From: Hyunsoonleella pacifica
GTDB taxonomy: Bacteria > Bacteroidota > Bacteroidia > Flavobacteriales > Flavobacteriaceae
DNA length: 64,000 bases
Assembly (NCBI RefSeq): GCF_004310335.1
Contig: NZ_SIRS01000001.1
Coordinates: forward strand, 744,001-808,000
Reading direction: 5' to 3'
In this document: one piece after another, positions 28,025 to 38,285 of the stretch
Position numbering within the stretch: the first letter of the stretch is position 1
Layout: each line of letters begins with the position of its first letter
Translations under genes and position numbers: made by a program
The notes under the pieces: model-generated
The model's database searches: none
The model's input: only the letters and a program-made list of their open reading frames with translations
What the model was told of the DNA's origin: nothing

Positions 28025-28699
28025 ATGAATACATTTCTTTTTCCTGTTTACGCTGTTATTGCCGGGGTTATTATTGCTAAACTAACCAAGAACAAAACCA
28101 CTTGGAATACAAAGCTATTATTGTCCTTCAGTGGTGCATTTTTATTGGCATTAACTTTATTTGAATTACTTCCTGAAGTGTATCATGAACTAGATACTAA
28201 GCTTGCGGGGTTATTTATTATGTGCGGTATTTTACTGCAAATTATTTTAGAGTTGTTTTCTAAAGGTGCAGAACATGGACATGTTCATGTAGAAAAAGAT
28301 TCGGCAGCATTTCCTTGGTTATTGTTTATAAGTTTATGTATTCATAGTTTTTTGGAGGGTTTTCCAATTCATCAAGAAAACGATATGGTGTATGGAGTAT
28401 TGGTACACAAAATCCCTATAGCGGCTTTAGTAAGTATGTACTTGTTTAAATCGAAATTTAGCATGGCAAAAATTGTAATCTTTTTAGTGGTGTTTACAAT
28501 AATGACGCCACTAGGTACTTTAATTTCTAATGCTACAGATTTAGGTGAGCGTTTTGTGCATAGTATTAATGCTGTGGTTATTGGTATTTTTTTCCATATT
28601 TCAACTACAATATTGTTTGAAAGTGGAGAAGGGCATAAGTTTAATTTAAGCAAGTTTGTGGCTATAATTCTTGGTATTGGAATTGCTTTTTTAATTTAG
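28025..28699 (+). CDS. ZIP-family divalent metal transporter
   Basis: The 224-residue protein has about seven to eight hydrophobic segments. A His-rich loop (EHGHVHVEK, near 81-89) follows the third, and the fourth contains HSFLEGFPIH, the HxxxEG metal site of ZIP permeases. The next helix starts with HKIPIA. ZIP proteins bring zinc or iron into the cytosol. The stop codon TAG is the first part of a heptamer tandem repeat that follows. Confidence 0.88.
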   Translation: MNTFLFPVYAVIAGVIIAKLTKNKTTWNTKLLLSFSGAFLLALTLFELLPEVYHELDTKLAGLFIMCGILLQIILELFSKGAEHGHVHVEKDSAAFPWLLFISLCIHSFLEGFPIHQENDMVYGVLVHKIPIAALVSMYLFKSKFSMAKIVIFLVVFTIMTPLGTLISNATDLGERFVHSINAVVIGIFFHISTTILFESGEGHKFNLSKFVAIILGIGIAFLI

Positions 28700-28749
28700 G
28701 TGTTAGGTGTTAGGTGTTAGGTGTTAGGTGTTAGGTGTTAGGTTGTTAG
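28700..28749 (+). repeat. Tandem heptamer repeat (GTGTTAG)x6
   Basis: Six exact copies of GTGTTAG at 28700-28741, then a degenerate GTTGTTAG. It lies just after the ZIP stop codon and 31 bp before the next start, so changes in copy number would alter spacing, not frame. Confidence 0.9.
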
Positions 28750-28779
28750 AACCCTGAGGTTAGAGCAAAAAAATTAAAA

Positions 28780-29208
28780 ATGTTTAGCAAAGAAGAGTCT
28801 CGCATATTGCGACAAGAATTTTGGACTAGTTTTGGGAAGTCTTTTCCTAGAAAGTGGATTTTATACAATACGAAACTTAAAGGGCTAAGCTTTAAATTTT
28901 ATTTTGATACTAAAAAAGCATTGGTTACTCTAGACTTGGAGGACGATTTGGAACATCGTATTACATATTGGGAAAAGCTGGAAGCCCTAAAATCTATTTT
29001 AATGGATGACTACTTGCCTGATGTAATATATGAAGAAGTATACTTTTTAGACAATAAAAAAGAAATATCAAGAATTTATGTGCTTTTAGAGCAGAAGGTG
29101 TCTATCCATAATAAGAATACATGGCGAGATGTAATGGTGTTTTTTAATAACAAAATGGATTTGTTTGAAGCATTTTTTTTAGAATACAAAGAGGTTATTG
29201 AGGGGTAA
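28780..29208 (+). CDS. DUF4268 domain protein
   Basis: The 142-residue protein begins with RQEFWTSFGKSF and later has RWRDVMVFFNNKMD-like sequence (NTWRDVMVFFNNK), the pattern of DUF4268. It is a small cytosolic alpha/beta domain of unknown function, sometimes linked to restriction or nuclease proteins. Here it stands as a single domain. It lies 81 bp after the ZIP gene on the same strand. Confidence 0.78.
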   Translation: MFSKEESRILRQEFWTSFGKSFPRKWILYNTKLKGLSFKFYFDTKKALVTLDLEDDLEHRITYWEKLEALKSILMDDYLPDVIYEEVYFLDNKKEISRIYVLLEQKVSIHNKNTWRDVMVFFNNKMDLFEAFFLEYKEVIEG

Positions 29209-29400
29209 AATAATAGCCAATAATCTTTAGAATGCGTACAACCTAATATTACCTGCATTTTGTAATAGATATTCTTAACTACATATAGTTTTATTCTTAA
29301 TAAAAAAGTACATTAGGTAAATCTCAATCTAGAATTGGTTTAAACAATTAAAAACTATTTAAAGCATGTTAAAATAGATGTTTTAATTCCCATTTATCCG

Positions 29401-29408
29401 TATTTTTG
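29401..29408 (+). promoter_or_regulatory. Promoter -7 box for ccsBA
   Basis: TATTTTTG matches TAnnTTTG and is 26 bp before the preferred ATG at 29435, which argues against the upstream GTG at 29423. Confidence 0.5.
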
Positions 29409-29434
29409 CACGAGCAAAAAATGTGATATTTGTT

Positions 29435-32400
29435 ATGCTAGATAAACTCGCCAAAATTCTATTTTCCACTCGTCTTACTGCTATTTTATTTATTGCTTTT
29501 GCTGCTGCAATGGCAACAGGAACCTTTATGGATGCAGGACAAGATACTTCGCCAACACCTTATTCTAGGAATCTTATTTATAATACATGGTGGTTCGAGG
29601 CTATTATGGGACTTTTTGTAGTAAATTTTGTGGGTAATATTTTTAGATATCGCCTTTACAAAAAGGAAAAATGGGCGACTTTAATTTTACATTTATCTTT
29701 TATTTTTATTCTTCTTGGCGCAGGTATTACACGTTATATCAGTTTTGAAGGTATGATGGCTATTAGAGAAGGTACTACCGAAAACACCTTTTTGTCTCAG
29801 AAAACATATATCACTGGAAGAATTCATGGAGACTACCAAATAAATGGCGTAAGCCAAATGCGTGTTATTGAAGAGGAGGTAGACTTTTCTCCTAGACTAG
29901 ATAATGATTTTAGTCTTGAAACAGAATATAATGGACAGCCAGTAACTATAGAACTTGAAAAATTTATTGGAGGAGCCGAAGAAGATATTATTCCAGATGC
30001 GAATGGCGAATCCTATCTAAAAGTTGTAGAAGCTGGTGCGAGCGGTCCACACAATCACTTTTTAAAAGTTGGACAAGTTAGTAGTATTCATAACATTTTA
30101 TTTGCTTTAAATAAACCTACTCCTGGTGCAATTAACATAACTTATGCAGGAGATTCGTTAACTATTAACTCTCCTTTTGAAGGGGAATATATGACGATGG
30201 CTACTAGAGCACAAGGCAAATTAGTTAAAGATAGTTTGCAACCATTGTATTTACGTTCGCGTTATGTTATAGGTAATATGCAAATGGTATTTCCAAAGCC
30301 AGTTACTAAAGGTGTTTTTGATATCGTTAAAAAATCGAAAATATTAAAGAATGACGACGACGGTGTTGTTTTAACAATCACTTCTAATGGCGAAACAAAG
30401 CGTTTAGGACTACTAGGAGGAAAAGGACGTTCTAGTAACTATAAAAAAGTAGCAGTTGGAGGGTTGGAATTTGAATTTCGTTATGGCTCTAAGTTTTTAG
30501 AATTACCTTTTGCAGTAAAGTTAAATGATTTTGAAGCAGAGCGTTATCCAGGTACAGAGAAAGGGTATTCAGCTTATTCTAGTGAGGTTACTGTAGTTGA
30601 TGAACAGGAGGGAAGTTATGATTATAAAATATACATGAATAATATTTTAGATCATCGGGGGTATCGTTTTTTTCAATCTGGTTTTGATCCTGATGAAAAG
30701 GGAACAATTCTTTCTGTAAGTCATGATTATTGGGGGACGTTAATTACCTACATAGGATATATTTTATTGTATTTTGGGTTGATGGCCATACTCTTTGCAA
30801 AAGGCACACGTTTTTGGGATTTGAAGAAACGATTAGAAAACGTAAAAGCAAAAAAAGAGAAACTACTAGCAATACTTGTACTTTGTTTTGGATTATTTGG
30901 TTTTGCACAGAGTGAACAACACTCCTCTGATGATGGGCATAATCATACAGCTGAATTTCAAAAGCCTACAAAAAACCAAATAGATTCTATTTTAAAAGCC
31001 AATATTGCGCCTAAAGATCATGCAAACAAATTTTCGCGCATGGTAATACAAGATTTGAATGGTAGAATGAAACCCGTTAATACCTATGCATCTGAGCTAT
31101 TACGAAAGATAAGTCACCGTAATGTTTACGAAGAATTTAATGCGAATCAAGTATTCTTATCTATGCAAGAGAGTCCTAGGCTATGGTATAATGTTCCCAT
31201 AATTTATTTAAAACCACTTGAAACGGATTCATTAAGGACTATCGCTGGAATTCCAAAGAGCGGCAGTCGATTCGCTTTAGTTGATTTTCTAAATGATGAT
31301 GGATCTTATAAGCTTTCTCCTTATTTAGATGAAGCTTACAATACCACTATACCTAATGGTTATGAAAAGAAGCTAAGAGAAACTCATGAGCGTATAACTT
31401 TATTATCTAATGCCTTAGAAGGTTTGTCACTAAAAATATTTCCAATCCCTAATGATGATAATAATAAATGGATATCGAATTATGAATATCGTTTAGACCC
31501 AACAAAAATCAAAGATTCATTATACAGTAATTTTGTAAAAAATGGGTTTAGAGCTTATTTATTTACATTAAATGAAGCTAAACAAACTGGAGATTTTACG
31601 GAGGCTACAAAGCTTTTAGAGGCTTTTAAGAAAACACAGCATAAATATGGATCAGAAGTTATGTTGAGTGATAAAAAGATTGATGCTGAAATAGCTTATA
31701 TTAACTTGGGTTTATTTAAAAAACTGTCTTATTACTATTTTACTGTAGGATTTGTAATGTTTGTTTTCTTAATATTTCAAATTTTCTATTACAAAAGTAA
31801 ATTTATCAACATAATGGTCAATATATGCAAATGGTCTGTTGTTGTATTATTTATTTTACACATAGCAGGTTTAGTTACCCGTTGGTATATTTCTGGACAT
31901 GCGCCATGGACTGATACATATGAGACAATGTTATATGTTGCATGGTCAGTTATGTTTTTTGGTTTGTTTACTGGTGTTAGTGTAATTAAAAAACAGCCAA
32001 AACCATATTTAGAGAACATCAATTATGCTTCAATACTACCTTTGTCTTTAAAATTTGAAGTAAAAACTTCTGATTTAACGATAGCTTCATCAGCTTTTGT
32101 TGCATCAATAATTTTAGTATTTGCTCACATGAATTGGTTAGACCCATCCATAGCTAATTTGCAACCAGTATTAAATAGTTATTGGATAATGATTCACGTT
32201 TCTATAATTGTTGCTAGCTATGGGCCTTTTGCTTTAGGTTTAATTTTAGGTGTGGTGTCTTTGCTATTAATGGCTATTACCACTGAAAAGCATAAAGCAA
32301 AAATAGATCTCAATATAAAAGAGTTAACTGTTATTAACGAAATGGCATTAACTGTTGGTTTGGTAATGCTAACTATCGGTAACTTTCTTGGAGGTATGTG

Positions 32401-32725
32401 GGCTAACGAAAGTTGGGGCCGCTACTGGGGTTGGGATCCTAAAGAGACTTGGGCACTTATTAGTATTATGGTATATACCTTTGTTATTCACATGCGCTTA
32501 GTTCCTGGTCTTAGAGGTAGATGGTTGTTTAATTGGTTATCAATTTTTGCTTTTGCTAGTATCATGATGACATATTTTGGTGTTAATTTCTATTTGGCAG
32601 GTCTACATTCTTACGCAAGTGGCGATCAAATTGTTAGCTTAAAATTTATAGGTATAGCAGCTTTAATATGGGTTATTCTTGGCGCTTTTGCTTATCGTGG
32701 CTATGCTAAGTTTTATAAAAAATAG
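29435..32725 (+). CDS. Fused ResB-CcsA cytochrome c maturation protein (CcsBA)
   Basis: The protein of about 1096 residues joins a ResB-like half (residues 1 to about 470) with a CcsA half (about 770-1096), with a periplasmic domain of about 280 residues between. It attaches haem to apocytochromes c on the outer face of the inner membrane (system II). The haem-handling WWD motif is visible as WGRYWGWDPKETWA near 990, with conserved histidines in flanking helices (HAPWTDTYE, HMRLVPG). An in-frame GTG lies 12 bp upstream, but the promoter position favours ATG 29435. Confidence 0.92.
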   Translation: MLDKLAKILFSTRLTAILFIAFAAAMATGTFMDAGQDTSPTPYSRNLIYNTWWFEAIMGLFVVNFVGNIFRYRLYKKEKWATLILHLSFIFILLGAGITRYISFEGMMAIREGTTENTFLSQKTYITGRIHGDYQINGVSQMRVIEEEVDFSPRLDNDFSLETEYNGQPVTIELEKFIGGAEEDIIPDANGESYLKVVEAGASGPHNHFLKVGQVSSIHNILFALNKPTPGAINITYAGDSLTINSPFEGEYMTMATRAQGKLVKDSLQPLYLRSRYVIGNMQMVFPKPVTKGVFDIVKKSKILKNDDDGVVLTITSNGETKRLGLLGGKGRSSNYKKVAVGGLEFEFRYGSKFLELPFAVKLNDFEAERYPGTEKGYSAYSSEVTVVDEQEGSYDYKIYMNNILDHRGYRFFQSGFDPDEKGTILSVSHDYWGTLITYIGYILLYFGLMAILFAKGTRFWDLKKRLENVKAKKEKLLAILVLCFGLFGFAQSEQHSSDDGHNHTAEFQKPTKNQIDSILKANIAPKDHANKFSRMVIQDLNGRMKPVNTYASELLRKISHRNVYEEFNANQVFLSMQESPRLWYNVPIIYLKPLETDSLRTIAGIPKSGSRFALVDFLNDDGSYKLSPYLDEAYNTTIPNGYEKKLRETHERITLLSNALEGLSLKIFPIPNDDNNKWISNYEYRLDPTKIKDSLYSNFVKNGFRAYLFTLNEAKQTGDFTEATKLLEAFKKTQHKYGSEVMLSDKKIDAEIAYINLGLFKKLSYYYFTVGFVMFVFLIFQIFYYKSKFINIMVNICKWSVVVLFILHIAGLVTRWYISGHAPWTDTYETMLYVAWSVMFFGLFTGVSVIKKQPKPYLENINYASILPLSLKFEVKTSDLTIASSAFVASIILVFAHMNWLDPSIANLQPVLNSYWIMIHVSIIVASYGPFALGLILGVVSLLLMAITTEKHKAKIDLNIKELTVINEMALTVGLVMLTIGNFLGGMWANESWGRYWGWDPKETWALISIMVYTFVIHMRLVPGLRGRWLFNWLSIFAFASIMMTYFGVNFYLAGLHSYASGDQIVSLKFIGIAALIWVILGAFAYRGYAKFYKK

Positions 32726-32794
32726 CGTTTCTTTAAGTTGAATTGAATCTTTCCCTTTTAATCTTCTAATTTTGCTATTCTAAATTAGAAGTAT

Positions 32795-33235
32795 ATGAAA
32801 CTATTTAAAGAATTCAAGGAGTTTGCCGTAAAAGGCAATATGATGGATATGGCAATTGGTATCATTATTGGTGCTGCGTTTAACAAAGTGATAGATGTTT
32901 TAGTAAAGCAAGTTATGTTACCACCACTGTCGTTAATGACTGATGGTGTTAATTTTCAAAACAAGAGAATCATTTTGAAAGATGCTGTGTTAAATACAGA
33001 TGGCAATATCCTAACTAATGAAGTGGCTATTGGTTACGGTGCTTTAGCTGAAGCATTTTTAGATTTTTTTATTATTGGTTTAACCGTATTTATAGTTGTT
33101 AAGTTTATGAATCAACTTAAAAAGAAGGCACAAGACACTACAGATGAAACTGTTGTGACACCTAAAGATATTGAACTCTTAGACAAACTTACTAAGTTGA
33201 TGGAAGAGCAGAATACGCTATTAAAATCTAAGTAG
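32795..33235 (+). CDS. mscL: Large-conductance mechanosensitive channel
   Basis: MscL opens under membrane tension during osmotic downshock. The 146-residue protein has the N-terminal amphipathic helix (KEFKEFAVKGNMMDMA) and TM1 with GIIIGAAFNKVID. A periplasmic loop follows, then TM2 (AFLDFFIIGLTVFIVV) and a C-terminal coiled helix. Length is normal. It is convergent with kbl, with only 1 bp between stop codons. Confidence 0.97.
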   Translation: MKLFKEFKEFAVKGNMMDMAIGIIIGAAFNKVIDVLVKQVMLPPLSLMTDGVNFQNKRIILKDAVLNTDGNILTNEVAIGYGALAEAFLDFFIIGLTVFIVVKFMNQLKKKAQDTTDETVVTPKDIELLDKLTKLMEEQNTLLKSK

Positions 33236-33236
33236 G

Positions 33237-34424
33237 TTAAATTACTTCTAATCGTTTTCCGATTTTTACAAAGGCATCAATAGCTTTTTGAATGTGTTCT
33301 GTTTTATGGGCAGCAGATATTTGTACCCGTATTCTAGCTTTTTCTTTTGGAACAACTGGATAGAAGAACCCAATAACATAAATACCTTCTTCTAAAAGCA
33401 TTCTTGCAAAAGCTTGTGCTAAATTAGCATCATATAGCATGATTGGTACTATTGGGTGTACTCCAGGAATGATATCAAACCCAGCTTTTGTCATCTCTGT
33501 TCTAAAAAGAGCGGTGTTTGCTTCTAATTTATCTCTTAACGATGTATCGTTGGATATAATATCAAACACCTTTAATGTTGCACCAACAATAGCAGGAGCT
33601 AACGTGTTAGAAAATAAATAGGGTCTGGAATGTTGTCTTAGTAAATCCACAATTTCTTTTCTAGCTGCTGTAAATCCACCAGAGGCACCACCTAAAGCTT
33701 TGCCATAGGTTCCAGTAATGATATCTACACGATCCATTACATTATGATATTCGTGAACACCTCTACCTGTTTTTCCAATAAAGCCAGTAGAATGGCATTC
33801 GTCAATCATTACCAAAGCTTCGTATTTGTCAGCTAAATCACAAATTTTGTTTAAAGGTGCAATTTTTCCATCCATAGAAAACGATCCGTCAGAAACTATT
33901 AATTTCCTTCTGGCTGAAGACGCAGCTTTAAGTTGCATTTCTAAGTCTTCCATATCACAGTTCCTATATCTAAAACGTTGGGCTTTACATAAACGCACAC
34001 CATCAATAATTGAGGCGTGGTTTAATTCATCTGAAATAATCGCATCCTCCTTTGATAACAATGGCTCAAATAAACCACCGTTGGCATCAAAAGCAGCAGC
34101 ATACAAAATACAATCTTCCATTCCTAAAAACTCTGCTGTTTTTAGTTCTAATTCCTTGTGGATATCCTGAGTACCGCAAATAAAACGAACAGAAGACAAT
34201 CCAAAACCATGAGTTTTTAAGGTTTCAATCCCAGCTTGAATTATGGTTTCATTTGATGATAATCCTAAATAGTTATTGGCACAGAAGTTTAAAACATCTG
34301 GATTAGATTGCGTATCAATTTCTGCTCCCTGTTTAGAGGTAATAATGCGTTCATTTTTGTATAATCCACTTTCTTTTATAGCATCTAGATCCTCCTGAAA
34401 TTGTTTTTTTATAGCTCCGTACAT
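33237..34424 (-). CDS. kbl: Glycine C-acetyltransferase (2-amino-3-ketobutyrate CoA ligase)
   Basis: Kbl splits 2-amino-3-ketobutyrate with CoA into glycine and acetyl-CoA, the second step of threonine breakdown. The 395-residue PLP enzyme shows CANNYLGLS near 48, the aldehyde-region [10 protein letters not shown], and the PLP lysine in [10 protein letters not shown]. Fold type I and length fit Kbl rather than BioF or ALA synthase. The context with tdh 3 bp upstream on the same strand makes this firm. Confidence 0.96.
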   Translation of the reverse strand: MYGAIKKQFQEDLDAIKESGLYKNERIITSKQGAEIDTQSNPDVLNFCANNYLGLSSNETIIQAGIETLKTHGFGLSSVRFICGTQDIHKELELKTAEFLGMEDCILYAAAFDANGGLFEPLLSKEDAIISDELNHASIIDGVRLCKAQRFRYRNCDMEDLEMQLKAASSARRKLIVSDGSFSMDGKIAPLNKICDLADKYEALVMIDECHSTGFIGKTGRGVHEYHNVMDRVDIITGTYGKALGGASGGFTAARKEIVDLLRQHSRPYLFSNTLAPAIVGATLKVFDIISNDTSLRDKLEANTALFRTEMTKAGFDIIPGVHPIVPIMLYDANLAQAFARMLLEEGIYVIGFFYPVVPKEKARIRVQISAAHKTEHIQKAIDAFVKIGKRLEVI

Positions 34425-34427
34425 GAC

Positions 34428-35381
34428 TTATGCGTTTTCTGTTTTATATTTTACTTTTAAGTGTTTAACCATGTCTTTCGTCATAGCGTGTAAGTCGTAA
34501 TTTGGTTTCCAACCCCAATCTAATCTTGCTTCATTATCATTAATAGAATTGGGCCAAGAGTCTGCAATATTCTGTCTAAAATCTGGTTTATAAACCATTT
34601 TGAAATTAGGAAATAATAGAGATATAGCCAGTTGCAACTCTTCAGGGTTAAAACTCATACTTGAGATATTGTACGACGTTCTTGTTTTTATCTTTTCAAT
34701 GGGAGCTTCCATTAACTCTATTGTAGCTCTTATTGCATCATCCATATAAATCATTGGTAATGCTGAGGATTTATTTAAGAAACAAATAAAATCTTCTTCT
34801 TTTACAGCGTAGTGATAAGCATCCACAGCATAATCTGTAGTGCCACCACCGGGGGAAGTTTGATGTCCGATAACTCCAGGGTATCGAAGTGAGCGCACAT
34901 CTAAACCATATGTTTCATAATAGTAATTAGCCCAGTGTTCTCCAGAAGCTTTACTCATACCATAAACAGTAGTTGGTACTAAGAAAAAATTTTGAGGAGT
35001 ATCATTTTTTGGCGCATTTTCGCCATAAACAGCTATAGAGCTTGGATAAAACACTTTATTTACTTGATTTAATCTAGCGGCTTCTAAAACATTCAAAAAC
35101 GTTTGATTGTTTATGTCCCACGTACGTAAAGGTTGTTGTTCTCCTTTAGCAGATAAAATTGCTGCCATATGATATACTTGGGTTATATCATATTCTTCAA
35201 TCACATGCTGTATACTATTAAAATCAGTAGCATCAAGAAATTCAAATTTGCCTTTAAAATTCTCATTAAACTTAATATCTGTAGCAATTACATTATCATA
35301 ACCATATTTGGTTTGAAGTGCTTGTGTTAATACAGATCCTAATTGCCCATTGGCTCCTATTATTAGAATTTTTTCTTTCAT
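34428..35381 (-). CDS. tdh: L-threonine 3-dehydrogenase, SDR/epimerase type
   Basis: Oxidises threonine to 2-amino-3-ketobutyrate with NAD+. The 317 residues have the dinucleotide motif GANGQLG (8-14) and the catalytic YxxxK (VYGMSKASGEHW), and GGGTTDYAVD typical of the short-chain TDH type instead of the zinc-dependent form. It forms an operon with kbl, separated by 3 bp. A divergent Lrp-type regulator lies 168 bp away. Confidence 0.94.
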   Translation of the reverse strand: MKEKILIIGANGQLGSVLTQALQTKYGYDNVIATDIKFNENFKGKFEFLDATDFNSIQHVIEEYDITQVYHMAAILSAKGEQQPLRTWDINNQTFLNVLEAARLNQVNKVFYPSSIAVYGENAPKNDTPQNFFLVPTTVYGMSKASGEHWANYYYETYGLDVRSLRYPGVIGHQTSPGGGTTDYAVDAYHYAVKEEDFICFLNKSSALPMIYMDDAIRATIELMEAPIEKIKTRTSYNISSMSFNPEELQLAISLLFPNFKMVYKPDFRQNIADSWPNSINDNEARLDWGWKPNYDLHAMTKDMVKHLKVKYKTENA

Positions 35382-35549
35382 TTCAGTAAATTTGAATCAG
35401 TACTAAATTAATATTTACAGTCTCATATTGGTTAAAAAATTTGTTAATTCAATTAATTTAAGTGTTTTATTCTGTTTTTATTTATATTTAAATATATTTT
35501 TACTTTTACTGTAGTGGTTTTAATTAATTAAGAAGTAATTTTCACTGGC

Positions 35550-36011
35550 ATGGAACGATTGGATGATATAGATCTTAACATATTGCGTATTCTTCAGCAA
35601 GATTCTAAAAAAACAACTAAAGAGATAGCGGAACAATTACATTTAACTGCATCTCCTGTTTATGAGCGTATTAGAAGATTAGAGAAGAGAGGGTATATAA
35701 AAAAGTATGTAGCTTTAATTAATAAAAAGTTAGTTGATTGCCCAGTTACTGCTATTTGTATGGTATCCTTACGCTATCATGACGAAGGCTTTATTGATAA
35801 ATTTGATACACAGATTAAAGCATTGCCAGAAGTACAAGAGTGTTATCATATGGCTGGAAAGGTCGACTTCTTTTTAAAAATAAATCTTGGTAGTCTTGAA
35901 GAATACCATGAGTTTGTTAGGTTGAAACTTTCTAAAATTGAAAATATTGGTATTCTAGAAAGTTATTTTGTTCTCAAAGAAATTAAGGCGACTACAGAAT
36001 ATCACTTTTAA
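35550..36011 (+). CDS. Lrp/AsnC-family regulator, probably of tdh-kbl
   Basis: The 153-residue protein has an N-terminal winged HTH (LDDIDLNILRILQQDSKKTT start, TASPVYERIRRLEKRGYI recognition region) and a C-terminal RAM/ACT-like ligand domain. Lrp proteins sense amino acids. It is divergent from tdh-kbl, so control of threonine catabolism is likely but inferred. The 168-bp shared region is very AT-rich and could hold the operator. Confidence 0.93.
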   Translation: MERLDDIDLNILRILQQDSKKTTKEIAEQLHLTASPVYERIRRLEKRGYIKKYVALINKKLVDCPVTAICMVSLRYHDEGFIDKFDTQIKALPEVQECYHMAGKVDFFLKINLGSLEEYHEFVRLKLSKIENIGILESYFVLKEIKATTEYHF

Positions 36012-36024
36012 TGGAGAATAGGGG

Positions 36025-36684
36025 TTATTGAAAATCCATTTTTATTTTTTCAAAGTAAATATCTTCAAAATTAGATATCACTTTATCTGCTTTGGAATAA
36101 TCCTGATTTTTAGAATGAAAACTGTCATAGCCAATACAATATATTCCTGCTGATTTGGCAGCTTTAATACCATTGGTAGAATCTTCAATAACCAAACATT
36201 CTGCTTTTTTAAAACCAGTAGTTTCGGCAGCCTTTTCAAAAATTTCAGGATGTGGTTTAGATTGTTTTAAGTCGGCACCGCTCAATTTATTCTTAAAGTA
36301 TTGGTTTAGATTAAAGCGCTCAAATATCATATTTATACCACTCATAGAAGCAGAAGAACCTAAAACTAAGGTTAATCCATTTTCATAATAATTTTTTATA
36401 AGACCTAGAACACCTTCAATTAAATCTAAATCAGAATCGGTATCAAAGAATTGTTTATAATGTTTGCGTTTTAAAGCAACTAAAGCTTCAGGAGTTGTAT
36501 TTAAGTTAAAATGGTCACAAAGCTTTTTACAAATATTTATTGTGGATTGTCCTGTGAAGGATTCATACAATTCAGTAGAAACTTCAATTCCAACTTCTTT
36601 AAACATATTATGATAGGCTTTTCGGTGCATAGGTTCACTATCTATTATCACACCATCCATATCAAAAATTACAGCTTTAAGCAT
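36025..36684 (-). CDS. HAD-family phosphatase, beta-phosphoglucomutase-like
   Basis: The 219-residue protein starts MLKAVIFDMDGVIID, the HAD motif I (Asp nucleophile and DxD), then GSSASMSGIN as motif II, and KPHPEIFEKA plus IEDSTNGIKAA as motifs III and IV. The cap domain between them fits the beta-PGM/phosphatase subgroup. An in-frame extension to 36792 with a GTG start exists but lacks homology to HAD proteins, so ATG 36684 is chosen. Substrate unknown. Its 3' end is 14 bp from the Lrp gene, convergent. Confidence 0.9.
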   Translation of the reverse strand: MLKAVIFDMDGVIIDSEPMHRKAYHNMFKEVGIEVSTELYESFTGQSTINICKKLCDHFNLNTTPEALVALKRKHYKQFFDTDSDLDLIEGVLGLIKNYYENGLTLVLGSSASMSGINMIFERFNLNQYFKNKLSGADLKQSKPHPEIFEKAAETTGFKKAECLVIEDSTNGIKAAKSAGIYCIGYDSFHSKNQDYSKADKVISNFEDIYFEKIKMDFQ

Positions 36685-36829
36685 CAATTTTTTTTGCGAA
36701 TATATGTTAACCTTAAATAACCTCCTAGAAAAATCATTTTGCAGATTAAAATTAATTTGACATCTTTGTGACTGATGATTGTATAAGCTCACTTCCGGTA
36801 TATGTCGAGGCTCTCTCGAATTTGTAAAG

Positions 36830-36848
36830 CCAAATATTTAATATTTGG
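36830..36848. promoter_or_regulatory. Operator-like palindrome before the MATE gene
   Basis: CCAAATAT and ATATTTGG are perfect 8-bp arms around TTA, 28 bp before the MATE start codon. It could be a repressor site; no regulator is adjacent. Confidence 0.4.
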
Positions 36849-36875
36849 TATTGTTTCTATTATAATATTATCACA

Positions 36876-38282
36876 ATGCAATCAAATAAAATTACTTTAA
36901 AACAATTTATAAATTATTTTAAAATTGCTGTAACAGGCAAAGAACAAGAATTTACCTCTGGAAGTATAAGGAGAGCTGTTTTTATGCTTTCAATCCCTAT
37001 GATTTTGGAGATGCTAATGGAATCCATTTTTGCTTTAGTAGACATTATGTATGTGTCTAAAGTAAGTGTAAATGCTGTAGCTACTATTGGGTTAACAGAG
37101 TCTGTAATAACTTTAGTTTATGCCGTAGCTATTGGATTAAGTATGGCAGCAACCGCTATTGTGGCTAGAAGAGTAGGAGAGAAGGATATAAAAGGTGCTT
37201 CTAGTGCTGCGGTACAAGTTATTTTTCTTGGTATTGCAGTAGCAGTTATTATTAGTGTAATTGGAATTTTATATCCAAAAGAAATTCTTGGACTTATGGG
37301 AGGTGAACCGGATTTAATAGAAGAAGGTTATGGGTATACTAAGATACTTTTGGGCGGAAACATTACCATAATGTTACTGTTTTTAATCAATGCTATTTTT
37401 AGAGGAGCTGGTAATGCTTCGGTAGCCATGTGGACCTTGGTTTTATCCAATGGTTTAAATATCATCTTAGATCCTATTTTTATTTTTGGATTAGGACCAG
37501 TTCCTGCTTATGGAGTAGAAGGTGCTGCAATTGCTACTACTATTGGAAGGGGTACGGCTGTTATTTTTCAGTTAGCGGTTTTATTCTTTGGCTTTAGTAA
37601 AATAAAGATTGGTATAAAGGATTTAGTTTTACAAATAAGTATAATGCTTAATCTTATAAAAGTATCCTTAGGTGGCATAGGACAGTTTTTAATTGGTACA
37701 TCTTCTTGGGTATTCTTAATGCGTATTATGAGTGAATTTGGCAGTGAAGTATTGGCAGGTTACACTATAGCTATACGGGTAATGATGTTTACCTTAATGC
37801 CAGCTTGGGGAATGAGTAATGCTGCAGCTACTTTAGTGGGACAAAACTTAGGGGCAGGAAAACCAGATAGGGCAGAACAATCTGTTTGGAAAACTGGCAA
37901 GTATTGTGCCATTTTTATGGGGATTGTATCTATTGTGTATTTGGTTTTTGCACCACACATTATTATACTGTTTAATGAAACATTTAATGTTGTAAAATAT
38001 GGTAGTTTGTGTCTTCGTGTTTTGGCAGCAGGTTATATTTTTTATGCGTATGGTATGGTGGTTGTAAATGCATTTAATGGTGCTGGAGATACAAAGACGC
38101 CTACATATATTAACTTTTTCTGTTTTTGGTTGTTACAATTGCCTTTTGCCTATGTAATGGCAATTACTTTGAATTTTGGGCCACAGGGTGTATTTTTGGC
38201 TATTACTTTGGCAGAAGTACTTATTGCTGTTGTAGCTATCATTTGGTTTAAAAAAGGCAAATGGAAAAAGGTTCAAGTTTAG
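36876..38282 (+). CDS. MATE-family multidrug exporter
   Basis: The 468-residue protein has twelve hydrophobic segments in two similar halves, with the family motif pattern in PMILEMLMESIFALVDIMYVS near 46-66 (TM1) and NGAGDTKTP near the C terminus. MATE pumps expel cationic drugs using Na+ or H+ gradients. Length is normal. A palindrome just upstream suggests local regulation. It is followed 3 bp later by the BtuF-like gene, which suggests co-transcription. Confidence 0.93.
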   Translation: MQSNKITLKQFINYFKIAVTGKEQEFTSGSIRRAVFMLSIPMILEMLMESIFALVDIMYVSKVSVNAVATIGLTESVITLVYAVAIGLSMAATAIVARRVGEKDIKGASSAAVQVIFLGIAVAVIISVIGILYPKEILGLMGGEPDLIEEGYGYTKILLGGNITIMLLFLINAIFRGAGNASVAMWTLVLSNGLNIILDPIFIFGLGPVPAYGVEGAAIATTIGRGTAVIFQLAVLFFGFSKIKIGIKDLVLQISIMLNLIKVSLGGIGQFLIGTSSWVFLMRIMSEFGSEVLAGYTIAIRVMMFTLMPAWGMSNAAATLVGQNLGAGKPDRAEQSVWKTGKYCAIFMGIVSIVYLVFAPHIIILFNETFNVVKYGSLCLRVLAAGYIFYAYGMVVVNAFNGAGDTKTPTYINFFCFWLLQLPFAYVMAITLNFGPQGVFLAITLAEVLIAVVAIIWFKKGKWKKVQV

Positions 38283-38285
38283 CAC

